Shown here piece by piece: positions 26,751 through 34,984 of a stretch of DNA of 64,000 bases (position 1 is its first letter; each line of letters starts with the position of its first letter). Position numbers and translations under genes: made by a program. This DNA is from Ancylothrix sp. D3o (lineage in GTDB: Bacteria > Cyanobacteriota > Cyanobacteriia > Cyanobacteriales > Oscillatoriaceae), in the NCBI RefSeq assembly GCF_025370775.1, contig NZ_JAMXEX010000010.1, forward strand, positions 67,131 to 131,130, read 5' to 3'. The notes under the pieces were generated by a model. That model was not told the DNA's origin. It was given only the letters and a program-made list of their open reading frames with translations, and ran no database searches.

Positions 26751-26779
26751 TTGACAAAAAATAGATAATCTGGTAAAGA
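26751..26779 (+). promoter_or_regulatory. Candidate sigma-70-type promoter upstream of trmJ
   Basis: TTGACA (26751-26756), 17-base spacer, TAAAGA (26774-26779). The -35 box is perfect, the -10 box weak. It lies 134 bp upstream of the trmJ start. Confidence 0.35.
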
Positions 26780-26886
26780 AAAATAACTCTTGAAATGACA
26801 ATCAAGAGCCTTCCAGCCAGGGCAAGCACAGCCACCGTTTCCCTAGGGGAGGCTATGCCGGTGAGGGTTTTGGAGAGAATTGCCTC

Positions 26887-26914
26887 GACAAATAACTTAT
26901 GACAAATAACTTAT
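26887..26914 (+). repeat. 14-bp tandem duplication over the trmJ start
   Basis: GACAAATAACTTAT occurs twice in tandem. The duplication creates ATG ACA AAT AAC TTA TGA (26899-26916), a five-codon frame whose TGA overlaps the trmJ ATG at 26913. Confidence 0.85.
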
Positions 26915-27686
26915 GACAAAAATGCTATCAAACTTAAGGATTGTGTTAGTTGAACCGGCCGGCCCCTTGAACGTGGGTTCAGTAGCGCGAGTGATGAAAA
27001 ATATGGGGCTAAAAAAACTGGTAATCGTGAATCCGCAATGTGATGTACTCTCAGAAGAAGCGCGAAAAATGGCCGTCCATGCAGCCGATATTTTAGAAGC
27101 CGCAACCCAAGTCGATAACATACCGGCAGCCTTAGCAGGGTGTGAAAGAGCCGCCGCCACCACATCCCGCGAACGGGGAACCGCAACGGCGCTGTCATAT
27201 CCCCAAGAGTGTTTGCCTTGGCTGCTAGAAGCCCCCTCCGCCTTAATCTTTGGCCCCGAAGACAGAGGACTAAGTAACGATGAACTGAAATATGCTCAGC
27301 GGTTTATCCGCATTCCCTCATCAGAGATTTACCCGTCGCTGAATTTGGCCCAAGCGGTAGGAATTTGCTGTTATGAACTGTATCAACTAGCCCGTGAAAC
27401 AACAGAAAAAACAGCGGCATCAGAACCAAGCCAAGCCGCACCTATCGAAGAAATGGAAGGTTATTATCAACACTTAGAGAAAGTCTTACTCAAAATTGGC
27501 TATTTTTATCCGCACACAGCCGCGAGTCGGATGGAAAAATTTCGGATTTTATTGAATCGAGCCATGCCCAGGGAAGCTGAAATTGCCATGCTGCGAGGGA
27601 TTCTGCGACAAATGGAGTGGGCGCTAAAGGTGACGGGGGTGGAGGATGGCACCGCTAGGGGGTCGGTTCCCCATCAAGAACCGTGA
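26913..27686 (+). CDS. trmJ: tRNA/rRNA 2'-O-ribose methyltransferase, TrmJ/TrmH family
   Basis: A 257-residue SPOUT-class methyltransferase. The N-terminal LRIVLVEPAGPLNVGSVARVMKN is typical of TrmJ, which methylates the ribose of nucleotide 32 in tRNA. The trefoil-knot SAM site is seen as ALIFGPEDRGLSNDEL (about 109-124) and IPSSEIYPSLNLAQAVGIC (about 131-149). The C-terminal helical extension (YYQHLEKVLLKIGYFYP) is the TrmJ dimerisation tail. Start ATG at 26913 lies in a 14-bp duplication that also makes a minimal overlapping upstream frame. Nucleotide specificity (C32/U32) is inferred from family. Confidence 0.87.
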   Translation: MTKMLSNLRIVLVEPAGPLNVGSVARVMKNMGLKKLVIVNPQCDVLSEEARKMAVHAADILEAATQVDNIPAALAGCERAAATTSRERGTATALSYPQECLPWLLEAPSALIFGPEDRGLSNDELKYAQRFIRIPSSEIYPSLNLAQAVGICCYELYQLARETTEKTAASEPSQAAPIEEMEGYYQHLEKVLLKIGYFYPHTAASRMEKFRILLNRAMPREAEIAMLRGILRQMEWALKVTGVEDGTARGSVPHQEP

Positions 27687-27857
27687 AAAATCTTTTGGGT
27701 TGTTTGCCTGAGTCCAGACTTGACAAAACACGAATCACACAGGACAAATAACTAGGGATGACTCGCGGCTTTAGTCGTGAAGGGGACAAATTTTTCCCGA
27801 AATTCTCGTTTTAAGTAGTGCCATTAAGTTGTTGATTTTATACAAAAGGAGTCGAGT

Positions 27858-29465
27858 GTGGCTCATAAAAAACCGAAAAGGTCTTTTTTGTCGGCAGTGC
27901 CCGGAGATGCTGACGCCAGCGGACAATCGTTACCGGCTTCTGGAGAGATACCCGTGTCTGGGGTGACGGAAATGCCAAAATCTAAACAAACTCCGAAAAA
28001 ACCGGGATCTCGCCGCCGAGAGGCTTCTCGCAAGAAAAGTTCTGAGCCAACACCGGCGTCCCGACAATCGAGAGAAAAAAACTCTACCGCTTTTGAAACT
28101 GCTAGCGCTAACGCGCCGCTTCCGCTAACGGAAAAGGGAAATAATCGCCGCCGGCAGCCGGTGGAGTCAAAACCGCCGGGAAATCGGGTGCAGTTGCCTA
28201 TTGAGACGACTTCACAGAAACCGTTTGTGGGCCGGGGTGCTGCTGAAGAGCGCAGACGGTCGGAGCGTGATTTGTCGTTATTGACAGCAGATCCGGGGCT
28301 ACGGGCTGATCCAAGCGGGAAGTTAACGGTAGAGCGAACTCTTAAACCGGTTTCTTCATTCCGGGGCCGGCGGCCAAGTGAGGGGGGTGCAGGCTCGTCT
28401 GTGGAGGAGAACCGGCCAAAAACACGCTCGCGCAGTCCGCAAAAATCAGTGCCGAAAAACGCCCAAAAACGCTCAACATCGCCGCTGATTTATGGGGCGC
28501 GGTTGCTGATTTTGGGGGTGGGAATTGGGGTGATGGCGGGGACGTTTTTATCAATGTTTGACCCAGCTAGTCAATATCCAGCCCAAACAACTGAGCAGGC
28601 GAGTGCCGGTCAGACTCAGCAAACAAGCGTTAAAAGCGGTGAACAGTTCGCCGTCGCCAGCGAGTTACCGGCTTTGGAAATGAAGCAGGAAATAACGGCG
28701 TTGAAAACCGAGTTACAAAATTTAGCCCAACAACAGACAGACTTGGTGGCTGGGGCTTTGTTTGTTGATGTGGATAGTGGCGAGTATGTGAATTTAAACG
28801 GCAACATGGCATTTTCGGCAGCTAGTACAATTAAGGTACCGATTTTGGTGGCATTTTTTCAAGATGTGGATGCCGGCAAAATTGAGCTTAATGAGAAGCT
28901 AACGATGCGCCCCGATTTAATTGCCAAAGAGGCCGGTGATATGCAATATAAACCACCAGGAACGAAATTTTCGGCGTTGGAGGTGGCAACGCAGATGATT
29001 GTTATTAGCGATAATACGGCAACGAATATGTTGATCGACCGCTTAGGGGGCGCAGAAGCGCTTAATCAGCGTTTCCAGTCTTGGGGGTTGAGTTCAACGA
29101 TGATTCGGAATGTTTTACCAGATTTGGAGGGAACAAATACAACCAGCGCTGAGGATATGGTGAAATTGATGGGGTTGGTGACGCAAGGCAAGTTGATGTC
29201 TTTGCGCTCTCGTGACCGCTTGTTAGAAATTATGCGCCGGACTGTAAATAATTCTCTGCTACCGCAAGGTTTGGGCGAGGGGGCGATTATTGCTCACAAA
29301 ACCGGCGATATTGGTACCTTTGTGGGGGATGTTGGTATGATTGATATGCCTACTGGTAAGCGCTATTTGGCGGCTGTGATTGTCAAGGGGCCCCATAATG
29401 ACCCCCGTTCTACGGAACTGATTCGCCAGTTTTCCCGCAAGGTTTATCAGTTTTTTAGTAAGTAA
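27858..29465 (+). CDS. Membrane-anchored class A beta-lactamase-like serine hydrolase
   Basis: A 535-residue protein. Residues 1-205 are basic, Ser/Pro/Arg-rich and probably disordered in the cytosol; one transmembrane helix lies at about 212-232 (LLILGVGIGVMAGTFLS). The extracytoplasmic domain from about 270 to 535 has the beta-lactamase class A/PBP-fold motifs STIK (AFSAASTIKVPILV, about 320), SDN (VISDNTATNML, about 383) and KTG (IAHKTGDIGTF, about 480). A typical class A omega-loop Glu is not obvious (LEGTNTTSAEDM), so a cell-wall carboxypeptidase or similar role is as likely as beta-lactam hydrolysis. The GTG start at 27858 is supported by AAAAGGAG at about 27843-27850. Confidence 0.85.
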   Translation: MAHKKPKRSFLSAVPGDADASGQSLPASGEIPVSGVTEMPKSKQTPKKPGSRRREASRKKSSEPTPASRQSREKNSTAFETASANAPLPLTEKGNNRRRQPVESKPPGNRVQLPIETTSQKPFVGRGAAEERRRSERDLSLLTADPGLRADPSGKLTVERTLKPVSSFRGRRPSEGGAGSSVEENRPKTRSRSPQKSVPKNAQKRSTSPLIYGARLLILGVGIGVMAGTFLSMFDPASQYPAQTTEQASAGQTQQTSVKSGEQFAVASELPALEMKQEITALKTELQNLAQQQTDLVAGALFVDVDSGEYVNLNGNMAFSAASTIKVPILVAFFQDVDAGKIELNEKLTMRPDLIAKEAGDMQYKPPGTKFSALEVATQMIVISDNTATNMLIDRLGGAEALNQRFQSWGLSSTMIRNVLPDLEGTNTTSAEDMVKLMGLVTQGKLMSLRSRDRLLEIMRRTVNNSLLPQGLGEGAIIAHKTGDIGTFVGDVGMIDMPTGKRYLAAVIVKGPHNDPRSTELIRQFSRKVYQFFSK

Positions 29466-29887
29466 GTTGGGGCCGGCCCTTTAAACCAAAACGCACAATT
29501 TTTTCTTTGTTGTTACTGTTTTAGGGCCCGGCTATGGCGGATGTGGTCTTTTTACCCAACTTTGAAGCGGTAGCATGGCTTTTGCCATAGGTGTTTATCT
29601 GTCCTGACCTCATTTCCAACTTTTTGCTTTTTTTAAGCAAGCCAATGGTTTTTGGGCTGGAAATGGTAATTGCAGGGAACGATAGCAGTTTTTTGGGTAC
29701 AAGTCAATAGCCTGTTTGACTTTGGGGGGGATTGGTGCAAGTTTTGCTTAAGGCTTGGTTATGGCGGTTTTGATTGGGGCTTTGGCGGCTTAGCTGCTTT
29801 GTTTGAGGGTGGGGATGTTGGCGGGTGGGGGGTAGAGTGGGGTGAATGTAAAATTTAAAGTTTAAAGTCTAATATCTAAAATCTAAA
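29466..29887. other. 422-bp intergenic region
   Basis: It contains a small ATGGC-TTTT-GCCAT hairpin near 29573-29590 and the AAAATCT-type degenerate heptamer run at 29850-29889. A 62-codon frame at 29670 is Gly/Trp-rich with no ribosome site and is not credible. Confidence 0.6.
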
Positions 29888-29889
29888 AT
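29850..29889. repeat. Degenerate AAAATCT/TTTAAAG heptamer run
   Basis: The run TAAAATTTAAAG, TTTAAAGTCT, AATATCTAAAATCTAAAATG merges directly into the start codon of the lipoprotein gene. It belongs to the same family as 1352-1393. Confidence 0.7.
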
Positions 29890-30565
29890 GAAAAAGATTT
29901 TTTTTGTGGTTCTGATGTTTTTGCTTGTGGCTTGCAAGGATGAAGGCCCTTATCGTACTCCTATTCAATCACAATCTGTTCCCCAGGCAAAAGTAAGGCC
30001 GGTGAAGGCGGTTCAGTGTGCGGGGGATATGCCGGAAGTTCTTAAGGAGCAGTTTAAGGATTTTCGATTGGCCGAACCGTCCGATTTTGTGGTGGCTATT
30101 CGTGAGGCTGATTCGGAATTAAAAGAGAATTTGACTTGTAGTATTTTTACGGCGGATTTTAATCAGGATGATAGGTTAGATTATGCGCTGTTATTGGTGA
30201 ATCAAAGTTCTAAAGAATTTCGGTTTGAGATGTTGATTAATCGCGGAAATGGCGAGTTTGGAAGGACGGCGGTGAGAAGTTTTAAGCCGCCGGTGGATTC
30301 TCAGGAGGCAATTGTTTATACGGCGATGTTGTTTAAGCCGGAGGGGGTGGCCGGTGTGGCTGAGCGCGATAATTTTCCTCTGAAAGTTGGGACGGAAGAA
30401 CGACGAATTTTTGAGTCTAAGCCGGCTATTGAGTTATGGCGTGCTTTGGATACTGATGTGGATGGTTTGCCTAAAAGTTTGGAGGTGAGTACGTTGGCTT
30501 ATTGTTCTGATTTGTTTTATTTTGATGACAAGGGGATGTTGAAGCAATTAACGGTTTGTGATTAG
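29888..30565 (+). CDS. Putative lipoprotein of unknown function
   Basis: A 225-residue protein. The N-terminus is a lipoprotein signal: MKK, hydrophobic FFVVLMFLL, lipobox LVAC with the modified Cys at about residue 16. The mature part has a segment CSIFTADFNQDDRLDYALLLVNQ resembling an FG-GAP/calcium-loop pattern, then NRGNGEFGRTAVRSF. Two further cysteines are near the end (YCSDLFY, TVCD). No enzymatic motif identified. It lies upstream of and on the same strand as the DUF3352 gene. No Shine-Dalgarno is visible because a heptamer repeat abuts the ATG. Confidence 0.75.
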   Translation: MKKIFFVVLMFLLVACKDEGPYRTPIQSQSVPQAKVRPVKAVQCAGDMPEVLKEQFKDFRLAEPSDFVVAIREADSELKENLTCSIFTADFNQDDRLDYALLLVNQSSKEFRFEMLINRGNGEFGRTAVRSFKPPVDSQEAIVYTAMLFKPEGVAGVAERDNFPLKVGTEERRIFESKPAIELWRALDTDVDGLPKSLEVSTLAYCSDLFYFDDKGMLKQLTVCD

Positions 30566-30575
30566 GGATGGTTTT

Positions 30576-30620
30576 TTAACCGCAGATTAACGCAGATTAA
30601 CGCAGATGAATGCTGATGTG
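30576..30620. repeat. TTAACCGCAGATTAACGCAGAT tandem decamer repeat (copy A)
   Basis: Three to four near-copies of the ten-base unit TTAACGCAGA(T/TG). Related runs are at 34107-34140 and 34925-34962, with a partial copy in inverse orientation at about 44200-44214. Confidence 0.8.
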
Positions 30621-30717
30621 TTGAGGGTTTTTGGCAGGGTTTGGGGGTGTTTGCATTAATCGGGTTTGGTGGCATACTGTTTTGGAGAGTTTTATTGTTT
30701 TGGGGAGGAGTGTTTTG

Positions 30718-32811
30718 TTGAATCGTTTTGTTTTTCCTTTGGTTGCTATTGTGGGTTTTAATCCGGTTGGGGTTTTTGCCCAATCTGTTACACCTCCTAG
30801 TACGTCGGCTCCTCCTGCGGTGACTAAGGTTTTACCTTCTTCTATGGCGGGGGTGGTTTTGTTTAATACGAGTAAAGAGAATTGGGGTAAGTTTAATCGG
30901 TTTAATCCGTTTCCTTTTGATATTTCTGGGCCGGGTTTTTTGCCGTTTTTGCCGAGTGGAATTGATTATCAAACAAATGTGCAACCTTGGATCGCTGATT
31001 GGGCGGCGGTGGGTGTTTTTGTGCCGCAACCGGCAGCGGATGGGATGTTTGGTGAACTGTGGGATAGTGCGGTGATGGTTATGCCGGTGCGCGATCAAGC
31101 CGGTGCGAATAATTTTGTGGCAAAAGTGAGAGAAGTTCAGCCCCAAACTCCAATTGAGAGGGTATATAAAGGGGTACAAGTTATTGAGTGGGAGGAAAAA
31201 GTAATTCCTCTGGAAGAATACCCTGATCCGATGCCGCCAAGTGAAGAAGAACCGCAAGCTTTTGCGCCTATTTCTCGGTTTTTACCCCGTTTTTTTGGGT
31301 TTACTTCAAATCAGAATCAAAGAAAATTAGCTCAAGAAAATAGCCCGCCGGCAGAACCGGCACCGGAAATTGAACCTTCGATGCCTCCAGATCCAGAAAG
31401 TGAGGAGACGTTTCCAGATATTGAGTTAACAGTGACTCAGCCGGGTTATGCTATTGCTTTGTTACCGGGATATGTGGTGACGGCAAATAAGGCTAAGGTT
31501 TTGGAGCAATTAATTGATAGTCAAGCGGGTATTTCTTCGGTGGCAAATGATGCGAGTTTTCAGCGGACTTTGAAACATCCAAAATTTGGGGAGTCTGTGC
31601 TGGTTGGTTATAGTAATGTGGCGGAAGCGGTTAAAGTGGTGCCGGTGATGCCTTCTCAGTCTTTGCCTTCTTGGATTAAGTTAGGGCCGGCTGAAATGCC
31701 AGCAGAAGAAATGCCGGCAGAAATTTCTCCAAAACAAGAAAAACCAGGGGAAATGCCAGCAGAAAAAATGCCGACAGAAGAATTCCCCCCAGAAGAAATT
31801 CCCGCCGAAGAATTACCTCCAGAAGAAATTCCGGCAGAAGAATTCCCCCCAGAAAATGTGCCGTCATTTAGCGAAGTTTTTAACCGAGTTCTGCAAGAGC
31901 TTGGCAAAGAATATGACAGTATTGATGCTTTGGGTTGGATAGATGAGCAGGGGGTTCGCAGTCAATCGAATGCTTATTTTAATAAACTGCAACCTGAATT
32001 AGCAACGCAAGCAAGCCCGGATGATAATAAGGTTTTGACGAGATTGCCGGGGGCTACTTATATCTCGACAAATAGCAGAAATTTGAAACGTCAGTGGGAT
32101 TTGGTTGTGCAGCGGAGTGGGGAAGAAGGAAAGCCTTTTTTTGATGCAATGCGTCAAGGGGTTTTGAATAACACCGGCCTCGATTTAGATAAAGATATTT
32201 TCGGTTGGATGGATCGAGAATATGCGCTGTTGTTGTTTCCTTCGGAAGGGGGTTTATTGCCGACTATTTTTGAACCATTAAAGATTGGCTTGTCTTTTAT
32301 GGTGCAAACGAGTGATCGGGCTACGGCAGAAAAAACGATAGCGAGATTGGAAGAAGTTTTGAGAACTTCGAGTAATGACTTTTTCACTAAAAACACCCGG
32401 ACTGTGGGTAATGAAACCGTAGTTAGTTGGGAAGGAATTCACCCAGAAAAAGGCAATCAAAGTGTTTTATCTTATCGTTGGACAGAGGATAATACGCTGA
32501 TTATTACAACAGGAACTAGCCCAATGGCAAGGCTGACTCCGACTCCTAACCCTTCGTTAGCAAATACTTATCTTTTCCAAACGGCAACAAATAGTTTTCA
32601 GCGTCCAAATTCTGGGTATTATTTTATTAATTGGGGTGCGGCGCTGTCGTTTGCTTATACGTTGATTCCTCCAGTGTATTTGGAGTCGGAGTTTGCGAGT
32701 ATAGGGAAGCAGGCGTTGGGAAGTATTCGCAGTTTAAGTGGTTCTTGGTTGACAACGCCAGAAAAGGAGCAGTCTGATTTTATGATTATGATTGCGCCGG
32801 CAAGAAAGTAG
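30718..32811 (+). CDS. DUF3352 domain protein with Glu/Pro-rich repeat insert
   Basis: A 697-residue exported protein. Translation probably starts at TTG 30718, seven bases after AGGAG (30706-30710), which gives a clean signal peptide (NRFVFPLVAIVGFNPVGVFA). The frame upstream of it is an artefact. The mature protein matches DUF3352, a cyanobacterial family of unknown function (VLFNTSKENWGKFNRF near 50-65; WIADWAAVGVFVP; KVLTRLPGATYIST). Residues 325-381 carry about ten pentapeptide-like units of the form E(M/F/I/L)P(A/P)E, probably an extended linker. The C-terminus ends DFMIMIAPARK. Periplasmic or thylakoid-lumen location is inferred from the signal peptide. Confidence 0.8.
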   Translation: MNRFVFPLVAIVGFNPVGVFAQSVTPPSTSAPPAVTKVLPSSMAGVVLFNTSKENWGKFNRFNPFPFDISGPGFLPFLPSGIDYQTNVQPWIADWAAVGVFVPQPAADGMFGELWDSAVMVMPVRDQAGANNFVAKVREVQPQTPIERVYKGVQVIEWEEKVIPLEEYPDPMPPSEEEPQAFAPISRFLPRFFGFTSNQNQRKLAQENSPPAEPAPEIEPSMPPDPESEETFPDIELTVTQPGYAIALLPGYVVTANKAKVLEQLIDSQAGISSVANDASFQRTLKHPKFGESVLVGYSNVAEAVKVVPVMPSQSLPSWIKLGPAEMPAEEMPAEISPKQEKPGEMPAEKMPTEEFPPEEIPAEELPPEEIPAEEFPPENVPSFSEVFNRVLQELGKEYDSIDALGWIDEQGVRSQSNAYFNKLQPELATQASPDDNKVLTRLPGATYISTNSRNLKRQWDLVVQRSGEEGKPFFDAMRQGVLNNTGLDLDKDIFGWMDREYALLLFPSEGGLLPTIFEPLKIGLSFMVQTSDRATAEKTIARLEEVLRTSSNDFFTKNTRTVGNETVVSWEGIHPEKGNQSVLSYRWTEDNTLIITTGTSPMARLTPTPNPSLANTYLFQTATNSFQRPNSGYYFINWGAALSFAYTLIPPVYLESEFASIGKQALGSIRSLSGSWLTTPEKEQSDFMIMIAPARK

Positions 32812-32820
32812 TTTTGGCTG

Positions 32821-32846
32821 TGCCCACCGGCTTAAATGGGTGGGCA
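32821..32846 (+). terminator. Hairpin after the DUF3352 gene
   Basis: Perfect eight-base stem TGCCCACC/GGTGGGCA with a ten-base loop, starting nine bases after the stop. No T tract follows, so it may be a processing or attenuation hairpin rather than a full terminator. Confidence 0.4.
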
Positions 32847-32871
32847 TAGCTACAGGAGAAAAATTGAATTT

Positions 32872-34044
32872 ATGCTGAATGAAATTAAAAATTTAACGTT
32901 AACTCTTGCGCCGCGTTTGATTGAAATTCGCCGGCATTTACACGCCCATCCAGAGTTAAGCGGACAGGAATACCAGACTGCTGCTTATGTGGCGGGGGTG
33001 TTATCTTCCTGTGGAATTCATGTTAAAGAGTCGGTGGGAAAAACCGGCGTTGTGGGAGAATTAATTGGCGGTGGAAAGGATGAGCGGTTGTTGGCAATTC
33101 GCACGGATATGGATGCTTTGCCAATTGTTGAAAGGACGGGGTTAGAGTTTGCTTCGCGTAAGGATGGGGTGATGCACGCTTGTGGGCATGATGTGCATAC
33201 AACTGTCGGGTTGGGAACGGCGATGGTGTTGGCTTCTTTGGGGCAAAAATTACCGGGAAATGTGCGTTTTTTGTTTCAACCGGCTGAGGAAATTGCACAG
33301 GGTGCTGAGTGGATGGTTAAGGATGGGGTGATGGAGAATGTGAATAGTATTTTGAGTGTTCATGTTTTCCCAACAATTGAGGCCGGTTGTGTGGGAATTC
33401 GGCATGGGGCGCTAACAGCAGCGGCGGATGATATTGAGATAATAATTATTGGGGAGTCGGGGCACGGGGCGCGCCCCCATGAGGCGGTTGATGCAATTTG
33501 GATTGCCTCACAAGTGATAACGATGTTACAGCAGGCGATTAGTCGCACACAAAATCCTTTGAGGCCGGTGGTTCTCACTATTGGTCAGATAATGGGGGGA
33601 AGAGCGCCAAATGTGATAGCTGACAATGTGAGAATGTTGGGTACTGTGAGATCGCTGCATCCTGAGACAAGTGAGCAGTTACCTGGATGGATTGAGAAGA
33701 TTGTGGCGAATGTTTGTAGTGCTTATGGGGCGCGGTATCAGTTGAATTATAAACGAGGGGTTCCTTCGGTGCAAAATGATGCTTTTTTGACGCAGTTGGT
33801 GGAGTCGGCGGCGGTGGAAGCTTGGGGAAATGAAGGGGTAACAATTTTACCGGAACCGTCGTTAGGGGCTGAGGATTTTTCGGTTTATTTAAAAGAGGCG
33901 CCAGGGATGATGTTTCGCTTGGGAGTAGGGTTTAAGGATAAGCGAAATTATCCGCTTCATCATCCTAAGTTTGAGGTGGATGAGCAGGCGATTGTGACGG
34001 GGGTTGTAACAATGGCTTATGCTGTTTATAAGTATTGGAATTAG
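32872..34044 (+). CDS. M20-family amidohydrolase (N-acyl-amino acid / hippurate hydrolase type)
   Basis: A 390-residue cytosolic metallopeptidase. The start is placed at MLNEIKNLT because the 12 upstream codons translate a hairpin; AGGAG at 32854-32858 is 13 bases before this ATG. Metal ligands are recognisable: HACGHDVHTT (His and Asp), EEIAQGAEWM (Glu), SVHVFPT (His), and the C-terminal PLHHPKFEVDEQA. The N-terminal RRHLHAHPELSGQEYQTA is typical for the M20D amidohydrolases that remove acyl groups from amino acids or indole conjugates. Substrate unknown. It lies 60 bp after the DUF3352 gene. Confidence 0.92.
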   Translation: MLNEIKNLTLTLAPRLIEIRRHLHAHPELSGQEYQTAAYVAGVLSSCGIHVKESVGKTGVVGELIGGGKDERLLAIRTDMDALPIVERTGLEFASRKDGVMHACGHDVHTTVGLGTAMVLASLGQKLPGNVRFLFQPAEEIAQGAEWMVKDGVMENVNSILSVHVFPTIEAGCVGIRHGALTAAADDIEIIIIGESGHGARPHEAVDAIWIASQVITMLQQAISRTQNPLRPVVLTIGQIMGGRAPNVIADNVRMLGTVRSLHPETSEQLPGWIEKIVANVCSAYGARYQLNYKRGVPSVQNDAFLTQLVESAAVEAWGNEGVTILPEPSLGAEDFSVYLKEAPGMMFRLGVGFKDKRNYPLHHPKFEVDEQAIVTGVVTMAYAVYKYWN

Positions 34045-34069
34045 TTGTTTTTTATGAGGGCGGGCAATT

Positions 34070-34092
34070 GCAGGCGGGATGTCTGCGCTACT
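34070..34092. repeat. Degenerate GCAGGCGGGATGTCTGC repeat
   Basis: A diverged member of the dispersed palindromic family, in the convergent gap before the second VanY gene. Confidence 0.5.
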
Positions 34093-34106
34093 GTTAAGGG
34101 TTAAAT

Positions 34107-34140
34107 TTTAACCGCAGATAAACGCAGATGGACGCAGATA
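34107..34140. repeat. TTAACCGCAGATAAACGCAGAT tandem decamer repeat (copy B)
   Basis: Three near-copies of the ten-base unit in the gap between the M20 and VanY genes; same family as 30576-30620. Confidence 0.8.
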
Positions 34141-34182
34141 AGAAAAGGTTTTTTTACGCGACGGATGCTAACGGATGTGATA

Positions 34183-34899
34183 TTAGGGGTTTTTGGCACC
34201 GGCAAATATTTTCGCGGCGCTAGGAGAAGCAATAAAACGCCAGTGCCAAGGTTCATAACTAATACCTTGGGGGTTATTTTCAGGAAAAGACAACTCAAAC
34301 CCATATTCCTTAGCGTGTTTATTCAACCAGCGAAAGGCGTTTGTATTAGCAAACTCATAGGTAATATCTTGTTTAGGAAAATTGCCATCTGCTAAGTCTA
34401 TTGCGTAGCCGGTGTGATGTTCACTATAACCGGCTGGGGCGCTTAATTTTGCTGCTTCTTCTGGGGAACCTCTGCGCTGTATTTGTGCTTGAAATAATGT
34501 TTCTTGATAGGCAATGGTGCGAAATCCTGAAACGGGTACTATCCAGACTCCTTCATCTCTGGCTGCATAAATCATTTTCATCAGGGCTAAGGCGGCTTCT
34601 GTGTGCATTTTTTCAAAGCGTTGATATTGTTTTTGGGCGTAGCTGCTGATGATTATTAGGTTATTTTGGTTGGCTTCTGGATAGGGAAAATGTCCGTATT
34701 TTGGTTCGGTTTGTGGGGGGAGAGTTTCTGGGGGGTTTGGGGGTTGTATGGCGGTTGGTGGTGGCGGTGGGGGTAGGGGGTTGGTGTTGGGTTTTAAAAA
34801 GTGGCTGGCGGCGTAAAGGTTGAGGGTGATTCCAACTACTATTAAGAGGCCGGCTAGGATAAAAGGCCAGCGTTGTTTAAGGTTTTTTAGGATGTTCAT
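34183..34899 (-). CDS. D-alanyl-D-alanine carboxypeptidase, VanY / M15B family (second copy)
   Basis: A 238-residue paralogue of the protein at 7828-8643. An N-terminal membrane anchor (FILAGLLIVVGITLNLYA, residues 14-31) is followed by a Pro-rich linker and the M15 domain: VPVSGFRTIAYQETLF, GYSEHHTGYAIDLADG and YEPWHWRFI, with zinc and catalytic residues intact. It also carries the shared HFPYPEA motif seen before the domain in both paralogues. It should cleave the terminal D-Ala of peptidoglycan pentapeptides in the periplasm. It lies downstream of the pseudokinase gene on the same strand, 85 bp apart, with a decamer repeat between them. Confidence 0.9.
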   Translation of the reverse strand: MNILKNLKQRWPFILAGLLIVVGITLNLYAASHFLKPNTNPLPPPPPPTAIQPPNPPETLPPQTEPKYGHFPYPEANQNNLIIISSYAQKQYQRFEKMHTEAALALMKMIYAARDEGVWIVPVSGFRTIAYQETLFQAQIQRRGSPEEAAKLSAPAGYSEHHTGYAIDLADGNFPKQDITYEFANTNAFRWLNKHAKEYGFELSFPENNPQGISYEPWHWRFIASPSAAKIFAGAKNP

Positions 34900-34924
34900 A
34901 CCAGAACGGATTTTGATGGTTTTT

Positions 34925-34962
34925 TTTAACCGCAGATGAACGCTGATGAACGCTGATGGGTT
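34925..34962. repeat. TTAACCGCAGATGAACGCTGAT tandem decamer repeat (copy C)
   Basis: Three near-copies of the ten-base unit, with T runs on both sides, between the VanY and pseudokinase genes. Confidence 0.8.
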
Positions 34963-34984
34963 ATTTTTTTTACTGGATAGGGTG

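Noticed and set aside
29670-29858. 62-codon plus-strand frame rich in Gly and Trp
   Set aside because: Composition reflects G-rich non-coding DNA; no start signal or conserved pattern.
31656-31907. Minus-strand frame with Gly/Ser/Ala repeats
   Set aside because: Antisense image of the Glu/Pro pentad tract in the DUF3352 gene.
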